From positions 248,001 through 312,000 of the forward strand of contig WGNV01000003.1 in the NCBI GenBank assembly GCA_016124375.1: DNA of 64,000 nt. Reading direction: 5' to 3'. The notes beneath the pieces are model-generated. The model was not told where the DNA came from. It searched no databases and saw only the letters and a program-made list of their open reading frames with translations. The position numbers and the translations under genes were made by a program. Shown one piece after another: positions 41,480 to 50,511 of the stretch (within the stretch, counting starts at the first letter, position 1; every line of letters starts with the position of its first letter). The stretch is from Tepidisphaera sp. (GTDB lineage: Bacteria; Planctomycetota; Phycisphaerae; Phycisphaerales; UBA1924).

Positions 41480-43042
41480 CTATTGACCCCGCATCGCGTG
41501 TTCGAGGGCAACCAGCGAGTACGCGGTGATGAGCACCGGGTCGCTCTCCAGCCAGCGATTGTCAACCGGGCGGAAGCTGCCGTCGTCGTTCTGCAAGGTC
41601 GCAAGCTGGTTGACGAGGTCGTCGGCCCAGCGGCGTTGTTCGACGCCCTGGGGCGTCGTCACGGGCAGCGTGGGCAGGCCCCGGGCGTGCAAGGCCTTGG
41701 CGAACATCACGTAGCCGTAGTACTGCCCATCCGTGCCCAGGCCGGGGTTCTCAGTCAGCGTGTAGTGGTGGCCCAGCCAATCGACGGCGGCCAGCACTCG
41801 GGGGTCGTTGGGGGTGAGTCCCGCGTAGAGGTAGCTCTTAAGGCCCGCGTAGGTCATCGAGCCGTAGGCGCGGTGGCGGACCAGGCCGGAGGCGTGTTCG
41901 AGGGTCGCGGCTTCGACCTCGCCCGCGATGACATCGCCCATCGCGGCCCGCACGACTTCGCTCAGACGCTCTGGCGAGGCGTTGGCGCGGGCCTCGAACT
42001 CGTTGGCGTCCTTGCCGTTGCCGGTGGGGCCCATGAGAACGAACAGCGTGGTGGGGACAAAGCCATGGCCGAGGTCGGTGGTGGCGTCGATGGAGGCGCG
42101 GATGCGTTTGAAGACTTCGTCGCGGGAGAGCTTCATGGGCTTGCCGTCGGGGCCTGCCTTGAGGGTGAAGCGCACGCTGGCGCCGGCGGGCCCGTCGAGG
42201 CTTTCCATCATTTCGCCGGCGTTGCTCTGGCCTATGGACTTGGAGTCACCGCTGGGCCCGGTGGCGTAGATGAAGCCGCCCTGGGTGCTGCCCTTGGCGT
42301 AGTCCATGTCGTTGACGGGCGAGCCGTCGGGGGCTTTGTCGAGCATCTGGCAGCGCTGGAGGAAGACGAGGGCGCGTTGGAAGGCGGGGTCGGACTCGGG
42401 CACGCCGCTGACGCGGAGGGCTTCGATGGCGAAGGCGGTGTTGGAGAGATCGGGGCGGCTGTGGTGGCCATACCCAAAGCCGCCGTAGAAGGGGTCGTCT
42501 TTGGTGACGGGCGTGGAGGCGTCGTCGCCCGGGGTGCGGTCGCCGGTTGCTTCGGAGAACTGAAGGCCCAGGAGAAACTTCTGGGCCTTCTCGATCGCCG
42601 CCTTGGTGGGGGCGTCGGGGTTCTTGATTTCGGCGAGGGCGGCGAGGCTGATGGCGGTGTTGTAGTTCTGCAGGACCTTGTCGTAGATGCCGCCGTCGGG
42701 TTGCTGCTTGTCGAGCAGGAACTTTTCGCCCGCCAGCAGGGCGGGGTCGGTGGGTTGGAGGGTGTCGTCCAACAGCATGCCTTGCAGGACGAGGCCGGTG
42801 ATGGCGGGGAAGGTGGGGCCCTTGGGGTTGACGCCCCAGCCGCCGGATTTGTCTTGTTTGGTGCGGAGGAAAGCGATGGCCTTGGCGGCCATTTCACGCG
42901 CCTTGGCGGCGGGCCTGTCCTGATGGTCGGGTTGGCCCTGGTGAGCCGCGGGCTGGGCGGCGGGCGCGGGTTGGGCGATGGCGGGTGAGCCGGCAAGCAG
43001 AACGATCGCAAACAGCGACGTGCGGGTGAGTGTGCGGTGCAT
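41480..43042 (-). CDS. Secreted prenyltransferase/squalene-cyclase-fold repeat protein
   Basis: 520 residues. A signal peptide (TSLFAIVLLAGSPAIA, cleavage probably before QPAP) is followed by a Pro/Ala/Gln linker and an alpha-toroid of squalene-oxidase/prenyltransferase repeats: AIAFLRTKQDKSGGWG, FLLDKQQPDGGIYDK, FYGGFGYG...LSNTAFAIEAL, and RWADDLVNQLATLQNDDGSF. It lacks the DxDD catalytic motif of hopene cyclases and a farnesyltransferase zinc site, so it is more likely a binding protein than a terpene cyclase. Similar exported proteins are common in planctomycetes; the function is unknown. Confidence 0.75.
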   Translation of the reverse strand: MHRTLTRTSLFAIVLLAGSPAIAQPAPAAQPAAHQGQPDHQDRPAAKAREMAAKAIAFLRTKQDKSGGWGVNPKGPTFPAITGLVLQGMLLDDTLQPTDPALLAGEKFLLDKQQPDGGIYDKVLQNYNTAISLAALAEIKNPDAPTKAAIEKAQKFLLGLQFSEATGDRTPGDDASTPVTKDDPFYGGFGYGHHSRPDLSNTAFAIEALRVSGVPESDPAFQRALVFLQRCQMLDKAPDGSPVNDMDYAKGSTQGGFIYATGPSGDSKSIGQSNAGEMMESLDGPAGASVRFTLKAGPDGKPMKLSRDEVFKRIRASIDATTDLGHGFVPTTLFVLMGPTGNGKDANEFEARANASPERLSEVVRAAMGDVIAGEVEAATLEHASGLVRHRAYGSMTYAGLKSYLYAGLTPNDPRVLAAVDWLGHHYTLTENPGLGTDGQYYGYVMFAKALHARGLPTLPVTTPQGVEQRRWADDLVNQLATLQNDDGSFRPVDNRWLESDPVLITAYSLVALEHAMRGQ

Positions 43043-43109
43043 AGGGGCACTGTACTCGCGGTTCGGGGCGGGTGGTTTCGGGGTTGGTTCGGCGACGGGG
43101 CGTCATGCT

Positions 43110-43129
43110 CCGCTCATGTTTGTGAGCGG
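43110..43129 (+). promoter_or_regulatory. Small hairpin before the truA operon
   Basis: CCGCTCA, TGTTTG, TGAGCGG: a perfect 7-bp stem ending one base before TAGGA, the ribosome-binding site of the small membrane protein. It may influence translation of that gene. Confidence 0.4.
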
Positions 43130-43140
43130 TAGGATTGAAC

Positions 43141-43422
43141 GTGAACTTCGTGATCGGATCTCTGCTGGCGGCGGACGTGGCGGCTGAAAAAAGCCTGTCG
43201 CCGGTGGTGTGGTTCATCATGGCCCTGATCGTGATCTTCGGCATCCCGTTCACCTTGTGGTGGTGGAAGATCGCCGACCAGTGGGCGGACGCGGAACACA
43301 AACGCTTCAAGCCCAAGACCGACACGCGAGAGCGGATCCAGATCAAGTCGCCCACGTCCGCCTCGAGCAAACCCCTGCCAGAGCCGGGCGGCCAGGCCGC
43401 CCCGGACAACGCCCCGTCGTAA
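43141..43422 (+). CDS. Small single-span membrane protein
   Basis: 93 residues from GTG 43141 (preceded by TAGGA; TTG 43135 is an alternative). One hydrophobic helix, VVWFIMALIVIFGIPFTLWWW (residues about 22-42), then a charged cytoplasmic-type tail with DQWADAEHKRFKPKTDTRER and a Ser/Pro-rich end. No family was recognised. Its stop is seven bases before the truA start, so the two are probably co-transcribed. Confidence 0.6.
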   Translation: MNFVIGSLLAADVAAEKSLSPVVWFIMALIVIFGIPFTLWWWKIADQWADAEHKRFKPKTDTRERIQIKSPTSASSKPLPEPGGQAAPDNAPS

Positions 43423-43429
43423 CATCGGC

Positions 43430-44380
43430 GTGCCCCGGTACGCCCTCACCATTGCCTATGACGGCACCGATTTCTGCGGCTGGCAGAAGCAGGAGCCCTT
43501 TGACCCCCCGACGGTGGGCGAGGGGTCTAGCGCGTTGGCGCTCTCGGTGCAGGGGACCATCCAGCACGAAGGGGAACCAAGGCCCAGGGTGCAGCTGCGC
43601 AGCGTGCAGCACGTGGTGGAGCGGGCGGTGCGCGAGGTGGTGCGTGAACCGGTGCAGTTGGTCGGGGCGAGCCGTACGGACGCGGGCGTGCATGCGCTAG
43701 GCCAGGTGGCGGCGTTCAGCTGCCAGCCTTTTTCGGAGGAACTCTCGCCGGCAGCGCCGGACGACCCGAGCGTCCCGCGGGGGATCGGGTGGCCATTGTC
43801 ACGCGGGGTGGAGCGCCTGGCGCGGGCGGTGAATGGGCGGCTGCCCGACGATGTGCAGGTGCTGGCGTGCCGCCCGGTCGCGCATGGGTTTGACCCGATT
43901 CGAGACCCGGTGGCGAAGGGGTATTCGTACACGCTGCTGGAGTGTCCGAGATCGGCGGAAGAACATGCGCCCCGAGCCTTGTGGGACCGGCGGTATGTGC
44001 ACGAGGTGTGGGAGAGATTGGACCTGGAAGCGATGAACGCCGCGGCGGCGCGGGTGGTGGGTGAGCATGATTTCGCGGCGTTCGCGGCGGCGGGGCATGG
44101 GAGGCTGTCGACGGTGCGGACGGTCTATGGGTGCCGCGTGATCGAACAGGCACCCCCTTCGAACGCGCTGCCGGGACAGGGGCGAAGGCTGCGGATCGAA
44201 GTGAGCGGCAACGGGTTCCTCTACAACATGGTGCGGATCATCGCGGGGACGCTTGTGGAGGCGGGGCGGGGCAGACTCTCGCCGCGGGATGTGTCGCGGG
44301 TGATTGAGGCGAAGGATCGGGCGATGGCGGGGCCGACGCTGCCCCCGACGGGGCTGTGCCTGGAGTGGATTCGGTATTGA
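43430..44380 (+). CDS. truA: tRNA pseudouridine synthase A (TruA) with an inserted loop
   Basis: A 316-residue enzyme that should modify uridines 38-40 of tRNA anticodon stems. Family blocks: YALTIAYDGTDFCGWQKQ, VGASRTDAGVHALGQ with the catalytic D84, GFDPIRDPVAKGYSYTL, HDFAAFAAAGHG, GNGFLYNMVRIIAGTLVEAGRG and the closing APPTGLCLEWIRY-like TLPPTGLCLEWIRY. Between GWQKQ and the helix SVQHVVERAVREV there are about 35 extra residues (roughly 23-58, PPTVGEGSSALALSVQG and on), where most TruA proteins have under ten. The start is GTG 43430. Confidence 0.94.
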   Translation: MPRYALTIAYDGTDFCGWQKQEPFDPPTVGEGSSALALSVQGTIQHEGEPRPRVQLRSVQHVVERAVREVVREPVQLVGASRTDAGVHALGQVAAFSCQPFSEELSPAAPDDPSVPRGIGWPLSRGVERLARAVNGRLPDDVQVLACRPVAHGFDPIRDPVAKGYSYTLLECPRSAEEHAPRALWDRRYVHEVWERLDLEAMNAAAARVVGEHDFAAFAAAGHGRLSTVRTVYGCRVIEQAPPSNALPGQGRRLRIEVSGNGFLYNMVRIIAGTLVEAGRGRLSPRDVSRVIEAKDRAMAGPTLPPTGLCLEWIRY

Positions 44381-44442
44381 TCGCGGACGCGACGCCGCGG
44401 GGCGAAGGGCTGCGGCGAGGTCGTGTTGGCGGGCGGACGCAT

Positions 44443-44472
44443 GGGAGACCCTCGCGAGCGCTTCGGGCTCGT
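44443..44472 (-). repeat. Dispersed repeat family C, copy 4
   Basis: GGGAGACCCTCGC followed by GAGCGCTTCGGGCTCGT. It sits directly upstream of the glycosyltransferase start at 44485, so it lies in the leader or promoter of that gene. Confidence 0.75.
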
Positions 44473-44484
44473 ACTGTGGCAGCG

Positions 44485-45825
44485 ATGCGCATCCTGCACA
44501 TCTCAACCCGGCTCATCCTGGGCGGCAGTCAGGAGAACACCGTGCTCTCGTGCATCGGGCAGGCAAGGCTCGGGCACGAGGTGCACCTGGCGTTCGGGCC
44601 GATCTACGGGCCCGAGGGGTCGCTGCTGGCGCGGGTGGAGACCTTCAACACGCAGGTGAGGCTGGGGGCGGAGCGCGTGCGGGGGGTGGGAAAGCTGCCC
44701 CCGGCGGCTGAGGCCGGTTCGCCCGTGCGGGAGATCTGCATGCACGTGGTGCCGTCGCTGGTGCGCGAGGTGCGCCCGCTGATGGACTGGCGCGCTTCCC
44801 GCGAACTGACGGCGCTGGTCCGCGCACTGGACCCGGACGTCGTTCACACCCACTCTTCCAAGGCGGGAATCCTGGGGCGAGGGGCGGGGTGGCGGGTCAA
44901 GGCGGGGGCGCTGGCGATGTCGCGGCCCAGGGTGGTGCACACGATCCACGGGCCGCCCTTCATGCCGCCGCAGGGTGGGGCGCTGCGCCGGTGGAAGACC
45001 GTGCTCTCGAACTACGCGTACACGCTCGCGGAGCGATGGGCCGCTCGCAGGTGCAACACCATCGTGAGCGTCGCCGACGCGATGACGCGCGAGTTTCTGA
45101 GACGGCAGATCGGCTCCCCCACCCAGTACACGACCGTCCGCTCGGGCATGGAGATCGACGAGTTTCTGTCGCCCCGTGCGGGGGAGACGCGCGCCGAACT
45201 TCGAGCTCGCCTGGGTGTCGAGCCGTCGGCGTTTGTCGTGGGTGTCGTGGCACGCCTCACCCAGCACAAGGGGCACGACGACATGCTCGACGCCATCGGG
45301 GATGACCTCAAGCGCCAGCCGGCCTGGAGGATGCTGTGGGTGGGCGACGGCTGGTGGCGCGAGCGCCTGGTGGGCAGGGCAAAGAGCATGGGGCTGGGCG
45401 TGCGCGAACTGGATCGTGAGGGAGGGAAGGATCGCGGGCCGGGCGAAGCAGGAGCCGGCGCGCAGGTGATTCTGACCGGGCTGGTGGCGCCGGGGCAGAT
45501 TCCGGGCTTGATGCGGGCGATGGACGTGTTGGCGCACCCGAGCTATCGGGAAGGCCTGCCGCGAACGGTGCCTCAGGCGCTGCTGGCGGGCGCGTGCCCG
45601 GTGGCGTACGACGCGGACGGCACGGGCGAAGTGTGCCGCGACTTGCAGACCGGGCGCCTGGTGCGGGTGGGTGACGTGGCGGGGCTGGGCGAGGCGATCC
45701 GCTGGTGCGCGGCCGAGCCCCTGGCGCGCCGGGCGCTGGTGGAGCGTGGCCAGCACGAGGTGCAGCAGGCCTTCAGCGTCGAGGCGATGATCGAGGGGCT
45801 GGACCGGGTGTATCGCGGACGATAA
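44485..45825 (+). CDS. Glycosyltransferase, family 4 (GT-B)
   Basis: A 446-residue GT-B enzyme. The N-terminal domain has MRILHISTRLILGGSQENTV and VVHTHSSKAGILGR, VVHTIHGPPF. The C-terminal domain has VVGVVARLTQHKGHDDML, WVGDGWWRERL and the nucleotide-sugar-binding segment SYREGLPRTVPQALLAG, with the E of EGxPR. It should transfer a sugar from an NDP-sugar to a lipid-linked or polysaccharide acceptor. An insertion with AEAGSPVREICMHVVP occurs in the N-terminal domain. Nearby are an esterase, an HldE-like protein and a GT2, all consistent with envelope polysaccharide work. Confidence 0.88.
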   Translation: MRILHISTRLILGGSQENTVLSCIGQARLGHEVHLAFGPIYGPEGSLLARVETFNTQVRLGAERVRGVGKLPPAAEAGSPVREICMHVVPSLVREVRPLMDWRASRELTALVRALDPDVVHTHSSKAGILGRGAGWRVKAGALAMSRPRVVHTIHGPPFMPPQGGALRRWKTVLSNYAYTLAERWAARRCNTIVSVADAMTREFLRRQIGSPTQYTTVRSGMEIDEFLSPRAGETRAELRARLGVEPSAFVVGVVARLTQHKGHDDMLDAIGDDLKRQPAWRMLWVGDGWWRERLVGRAKSMGLGVRELDREGGKDRGPGEAGAGAQVILTGLVAPGQIPGLMRAMDVLAHPSYREGLPRTVPQALLAGACPVAYDADGTGEVCRDLQTGRLVRVGDVAGLGEAIRWCAAEPLARRALVERGQHEVQQAFSVEAMIEGLDRVYRGR

Positions 45826-45937
45826 TCGCGAGCGGCTTGATGAGGTCTGAACACGCGGTGCTCCCGCTGCAAGCAACCGGCGCCAACAATCGGCCTTGCG
45901 AGCCTCGCCCGAGCGGACTTTCCAAAAGGAACCCACG

Positions 45938-47476
45938 ATGTCGCTCAGACTCTTGCGCGTCTTCTTCGCTGCGTTGCTGATGGTCGTGGTCGTACCCCGG
46001 GCGCTGGCGCAGGCGACGCCCGTCGTCGAGCGTGATTCCCCGTGCAGCACGTTCAAGGTCACTTTCGACAAGGACGCCATTTCCAAGCCCTACAGCGGGC
46101 GGGTGTACGTCGTGCTGAGCATCGATTCGGGCGAGCCCCGGCGCCGCATGGGCGACTGGATGCACCCGGGCCAGGTCTTCGCGCTGGACGTCAAGGACAT
46201 CGTCCCGGGCGCCAGCGTCGAGATCGATCAGGCTGGCTTGGCCTTTCCCAAATCATGGGTCGACGCGATGGGGCCGAATTACCGCGTCCAGGCGGTCGCG
46301 AAGGTCGACCCGGATTGCCCGCGCCCGGGCGACGGCGCCGGCGACCTCTACAGCGACGTCGTCGTCGCCTCATTCGCCAAAGAGGGCGGGCCCCTCGAAC
46401 TGACGCTGAAGCACGCCAACGTGCCCCCAGCGTTCAAGGAAACGGGCCGCGTCAAACTCTTCGAGATGCAGAGCCCAAGCCTGAGCGCGTTCTACGGGCG
46501 GCCGTTCACCCTGCGGGCAGGCGTCGTTCTGCCAAAGGACTACAACCCCGAGCATCACTACCCGGCGGCGTACTTCATCACCGGATTCGGCGGCAGCCAT
46601 CGATCGGCCTTCGGTCTTGTCGGGATGCTCGATCATTCGCCCGCGGCGGACAAGTGCCTCATGATCGTTCCCGACCCGACCTGCGGGCTCGGGCACAGCG
46701 TCTTCGCGGACAGCGCCAACAACGGGCCCTGGGGCAAGGCGCTCACGGAGGAACTCATCCCGGCGGTCGAGAAGAAGTATCACGGCCCGGGCGAGGGGAC
46801 GGCACGCGACGCCACGGCGAAACGCTACGTCTTTGGCATCTCCTCCGGCGGCTGGAGCAGCCTGTGGCTGCAGGTGGCCTACCCCGACGTGTTCGACGGC
46901 GTCTGGAGCCACTGCCCAGATCCCGTTGATTTTCATGATTTCCAGCGGATCGATCTCTACGCCAAAGGCGCCAACATGTGCAAGGACGAGAAGGGCGAAC
47001 GCCGCCCGCTCGCCAGGCAGGGCGGGAAGGTGACGATCTGGTACGACGATTTCGTGCGTCAGGAGACGGTGCTGGGCCCGGGCGGGCAGATTCACTCGTT
47101 CGAGGCGGTCTTCTCGCCGCGCGAAGACGGGCGCCCGAGGCCTCTGTTCGATCGCGCGACCGGCGACGTGGACCCGGTGACCTCTAAAGCCTGGGAGCCC
47201 TACGACATCAACCTGAAACTCACCCGCGAATGGCCCGCGCTCAAGCAGAAGCTGGCCGGCAAGCTGCATATCTACGCGGGCGGCATCGACACCTTCTACC
47301 TCGAAGGCGCCGTGAAACGCCTCAAGGCTTCTCTCGAGAAGCTGGGCAGCGATGCGGAGATCCGCATTGTCGACGGCATGCCCCACGCCATCTACCCGGG
47401 TGGCATCGATGACATGTTCCAGACCATCGCGCGGGACACGTCCACGCCCAAGCCCCAGGATGCCGGCAAGCCCTGA
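45938..47476 (+). CDS. Secreted esterase of the esterase-D type
   Basis: 512 residues. A signal peptide (LLRVFFAALLMVVVVPRALA, cleavage before QATP) is followed by a 160-residue beta-rich N-terminal region and an alpha/beta hydrolase domain. The nucleophile elbow is FGISSGGWSS with S302; AYFITGFGGSH resembles the oxyanion region; HIYAGGIDTFYLEGAV and GMPHAIYPGG near the C-terminus offer acid and His. It resembles the putative-esterase family that includes feruloyl esterases and S-formylglutathione hydrolase. The substrate is unknown; it may trim acyl groups from polysaccharide outside the cytoplasm. The ATG at 45938 follows AAAAGGA. Confidence 0.78.
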   Translation: MSLRLLRVFFAALLMVVVVPRALAQATPVVERDSPCSTFKVTFDKDAISKPYSGRVYVVLSIDSGEPRRRMGDWMHPGQVFALDVKDIVPGASVEIDQAGLAFPKSWVDAMGPNYRVQAVAKVDPDCPRPGDGAGDLYSDVVVASFAKEGGPLELTLKHANVPPAFKETGRVKLFEMQSPSLSAFYGRPFTLRAGVVLPKDYNPEHHYPAAYFITGFGGSHRSAFGLVGMLDHSPAADKCLMIVPDPTCGLGHSVFADSANNGPWGKALTEELIPAVEKKYHGPGEGTARDATAKRYVFGISSGGWSSLWLQVAYPDVFDGVWSHCPDPVDFHDFQRIDLYAKGANMCKDEKGERRPLARQGGKVTIWYDDFVRQETVLGPGGQIHSFEAVFSPREDGRPRPLFDRATGDVDPVTSKAWEPYDINLKLTREWPALKQKLAGKLHIYAGGIDTFYLEGAVKRLKASLEKLGSDAEIRIVDGMPHAIYPGGIDDMFQTIARDTSTPKPQDAGKP

Positions 47477-47581
47477 TGCCTCGGGGGCTTACCCCGTGCC
47501 AAATCGAACCTTCCGCCTTCCTAACGCCGATCACCAAACCTTTTCCAAGCCGGGCTACGGGTCGATCCGATAAAACGGGCG

Positions 47582-49282
47582 ATGTCGTCGCCCTTTGAAG
47601 GACACCAACTGCCGCCGCAGGTCGCCCGCAAGATCGTGGGCTTGGACGCGCTGTTGGCGGCCCGGGAGAAGCTCAGGGCGACCGGGCGGCGCCTGGTGCA
47701 GTGTCACGGCTGCTTCGACATCGTGCATCCCGGGCACATCCGGCACTTGCGCCAAGCGCGGGCGCTGGGGGATGTGCTGCTGGTGTCGATCACCGGCGAC
47801 CCGGCGATCCGCAAGGGCACGGGGCGGCCACTGATCCCCGAGGAGCTGCGAGCCGAGAACCTGGCGGCCCTGGACTGCGTGGACCTGGTGTACATCGACG
47901 CCAACGCCACGGCGCTGGACCTGCTTCAGTCGCTGCAGCCGGACGTGTACGTCAAGGGCAAGGAATATGAGAACAACGCCGACCCGCGATTCATGGCGGA
48001 GCGGCGCGCCGTCGAACAGGGCGGCGGGCGCGTGGTCTTTTCCTCGGGCGATGTGGTGTTCAGCAGCACAACGCTGATCTCAGCCCTCGAGCAGTCGGTG
48101 GACCCGTATCACCAGCGGCTGGTGCAGTTGAGCCGCGAACCGGGGCTGGCCGGGCCGGAGCTGTATCGCGTGCTGTCGAGCGTCCGGGGCCAGCGGGTGA
48201 TCATCGTGGGCGAGGTGATCCGCGACACCTACATCTTGTGCGACCGGCCCGAGGTGGCGGGCGAGAGCCCGATGATGACGCTGCGGCCTCTTGAGGCACG
48301 GCATTATGACGGTGGGGCGGCGATCGTGGCGCGCCACGCCGCGGCGCTGGGCGCCAAGCCCCTGCTCATCACGGCGCTGCCCGAAGGCGACGAGGCGGCG
48401 CTGCTACGAGAGCGCCTGGAGCGCGAGGGCATCGAGGTTCGGGCGGTGCGGGTCTCGACGCCGATCCCCGAAAAGCAGCGCTTTTTGGTGGGCGCCCAGA
48501 AGGTCATGAAACTCGACCTGGTGGAGCCCCTGGTACTCGACCGGGCCCAGCAGGACGAACTGGCGCGCCTGGCGTGCGAAGCCGCGGCGGAGAGCCGCGC
48601 GAGCGACCCGCTCGATTCCACGACCAGGCGAATCGCCGGGCAGGCCGACGCGACGATCATCACCGACTTTGGTCTGGGTCTCTTTTCTCCCCGCAGCCTT
48701 TCGCACCTGTGCCAGAACATCCGCTCGTTCACGCGCGTGCTGGCGGGAGATGTGAGCGGCAAGCGGTCGAACCTGGCCAGCATGCGGGGGATGGACCTCT
48801 TGTGCCCCAGCGAACCGGAGCTGCGCGAGGGCGTGCACCTGCATTCCGAGGGGCTGCCGCTGGTGGCGTGGAGGCTGTTGGAGGCAACCGAATCGAAGAA
48901 CGCGATCGTGACGCTCGGCGGCGACGGGCTGCTGGCATTTTCAAGGTTGCCCGAGGCGCCGGCGGCTGACGAGGCCTGGCCCAGCCGCCTTGCCAGCGAG
49001 CACGTGCCGGCGCTGGTGCCGATCGCGCTGGACCCCTTGGGCTGCGGCGATTCACTGCTGGCCGCGGCGACGCTGGCGCTGGCCGCGGGCGCCACGCTGC
49101 AGCAGGCGGCATTCCTGGGCGCGTGTGCGGCGGCGGTGCAGGTGCAGCGATTGGGCAACATGCCCGTGACCGGGCCTGACCTTCGCCACATGATCGCGCG
49201 GGTGCATACCTCGCACCTGACCTACTCGCCCGCGCAGGCGAACGAAGCCAGGCGTGAGCGGACGCAACTGGTGGCGGGGTGA
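47582..49282 (+). CDS. Bifunctional nucleotidyltransferase/PfkB kinase, HldE-like with reversed domain order
   Basis: 566 residues. Residues 20-165 form a cytidylyltransferase-like domain with CHGCFDIVHPGHIRHLRQAR (HxGH motif H49-H52) and KGKEYENNADPRF, VFSSGDVVFSSTTLI. Residues about 200-540 form a PfkB-type kinase domain with HYDGGAAIVARHAAALGA and LDPLGCGDSLLAAA, where the usual GAGD reads GCGD but the catalytic Asp (D490) remains. Escherichia coli HldE, which makes ADP-heptose, has the kinase first and the nucleotidyltransferase last; here the order is inverted. The role is therefore inferred as sugar-phosphate activation for surface polymers, not firmly heptose. Confidence 0.82.
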   Translation: MSSPFEGHQLPPQVARKIVGLDALLAAREKLRATGRRLVQCHGCFDIVHPGHIRHLRQARALGDVLLVSITGDPAIRKGTGRPLIPEELRAENLAALDCVDLVYIDANATALDLLQSLQPDVYVKGKEYENNADPRFMAERRAVEQGGGRVVFSSGDVVFSSTTLISALEQSVDPYHQRLVQLSREPGLAGPELYRVLSSVRGQRVIIVGEVIRDTYILCDRPEVAGESPMMTLRPLEARHYDGGAAIVARHAAALGAKPLLITALPEGDEAALLRERLEREGIEVRAVRVSTPIPEKQRFLVGAQKVMKLDLVEPLVLDRAQQDELARLACEAAAESRASDPLDSTTRRIAGQADATIITDFGLGLFSPRSLSHLCQNIRSFTRVLAGDVSGKRSNLASMRGMDLLCPSEPELREGVHLHSEGLPLVAWRLLEATESKNAIVTLGGDGLLAFSRLPEAPAADEAWPSRLASEHVPALVPIALDPLGCGDSLLAAATLALAAGATLQQAAFLGACAAAVQVQRLGNMPVTGPDLRHMIARVHTSHLTYSPAQANEARRERTQLVAG

Positions 49283-49310
49283 CAGAAGGCGGAAGGAAGA
49301 GAGGCAGCGC

Positions 49311-50423
49311 ATGATCTCGTATGTCTTGCCAACCCGCAACCGGCCCGAACGCCTCAAGGCGACGCTGCTGGCGATCGACGCGCTGGGGCCGCACGATGCG
49401 GAGATCACTGTGGTGGACAACGCGTCGAGCGAGCGCCTGGTGATGCCGCCCCGACTCCGCAGCGGCGTACCGGTGCGCCGGATCGATCTGGACCACAACG
49501 CGGGAGCCGCGGCCCGCAACCTGGGCGTGCAGGCGTCGCGCGGGCGCTGGATCGTGATGTTGGACGATGATTCGCACCCGATGGACCTTGGGTTCATCGA
49601 GGCGCTCGATGACGCGCCGCCCGACGTGGGCGCACTCTCCGCCGACATCTTCCTGCCCGTCCGGACGGGCCAGCGAACCCGGCGCGAATCGGGCGGCCTG
49701 CCCGAAGTCTTCATCGGTTGCGGCGTGGCCATCCGGCGCGAGCTGTTCCTCGAACTGGGGGGCTACGACCACGCGTTCAACTACTACGTCGAGGAGTACG
49801 ACCTCGCGGCTCGGATGCTGCTCGCGGGCTGCCGCGTGCGCTTCGACCCTCGCTTTCGCGTCCTGCACGCCAAGGACAGCGCCAATCGCGACATGAACGC
49901 CATCGTCGAGCGACTCGTGCGGAACAATGGTTGGGTCGCGCAGCGGTACGCGCCCGACGAGGCTCGCGCGCCGGAACTCCGCGAAATCCGGCGCAGATAC
50001 CGGCGGATCGCGATCAAAGAGCGAGCGCTCACGGGCTACGGCGCCGGGCTTACCCAGCTTCGCGCAAGCCTGCGCCGCCAGCCTCGCACGCCCATGACGC
50101 CTCAGCTCTGGGAGCGATTCACGGGCCTCGCCGCCGCCAGGGAGGCGCTGGCGCACGCCCACGCCCGCACCCCCTTCCGGTCCGCGGCGATCATCGACGA
50201 GGGAAAGAACGCCTGGGTCGTGGCGCGGGCACTGCGAGACCTCGGCGTCCGCCTGAGCGGCGACGGCGAGGACGCCGAAGTCTGCGTCATCGGCACGATG
50301 TCGCCGGGGCCCATGCTCGACGCGTTCGCACGCCGGCAGCGGCTGACTCAAGCTCGCCCCCAGCGCGTGATCATCCCCTGGCGTGTGGTGCTCCAAAGCA
50401 CTCGGTTGACGATCGCGGCCTGA
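49311..50423 (+). CDS. Glycosyltransferase, family 2 (GT-A)
   Basis: 370 residues. The GT-A fold begins MISYVLPTRNRPERLKATL, with VVDNASSERL and the metal-binding triplet MLDDDSHP (D85-D87). Later FIGCGVAIRRELFLELGGYD and YYVEEYDLAARML match the acceptor-side GGxxxxF/ED region of family 2 enzymes. The C-terminal third has no obvious match; it contains FRSAAIIDEGKNAWVVARAL, suggestive of a second Rossmann-like unit. The ATG at 49311 follows AGAGG. It begins 28 nt after the nucleotidyltransferase-kinase gene, so they are likely co-transcribed. Confidence 0.85.
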   Translation: MISYVLPTRNRPERLKATLLAIDALGPHDAEITVVDNASSERLVMPPRLRSGVPVRRIDLDHNAGAAARNLGVQASRGRWIVMLDDDSHPMDLGFIEALDDAPPDVGALSADIFLPVRTGQRTRRESGGLPEVFIGCGVAIRRELFLELGGYDHAFNYYVEEYDLAARMLLAGCRVRFDPRFRVLHAKDSANRDMNAIVERLVRNNGWVAQRYAPDEARAPELREIRRRYRRIAIKERALTGYGAGLTQLRASLRRQPRTPMTPQLWERFTGLAAAREALAHAHARTPFRSAAIIDEGKNAWVVARALRDLGVRLSGDGEDAEVCVIGTMSPGPMLDAFARRQRLTQARPQRVIIPWRVVLQSTRLTIAA

Positions 50424-50511
50424 ACCAGATCTGCCATCGCAGATCTCCGGACCGATCCCGCCGCCGACCACCAACTCCGCAACGCTCCGGCCCGGGCCTC
50501 GATGACCCGCC

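Noticed and set aside
41480-43042. Squalene-hopene cyclase
   Set aside because: The repeats fit the fold, but the protein is secreted and lacks the DxDD catalytic motif.
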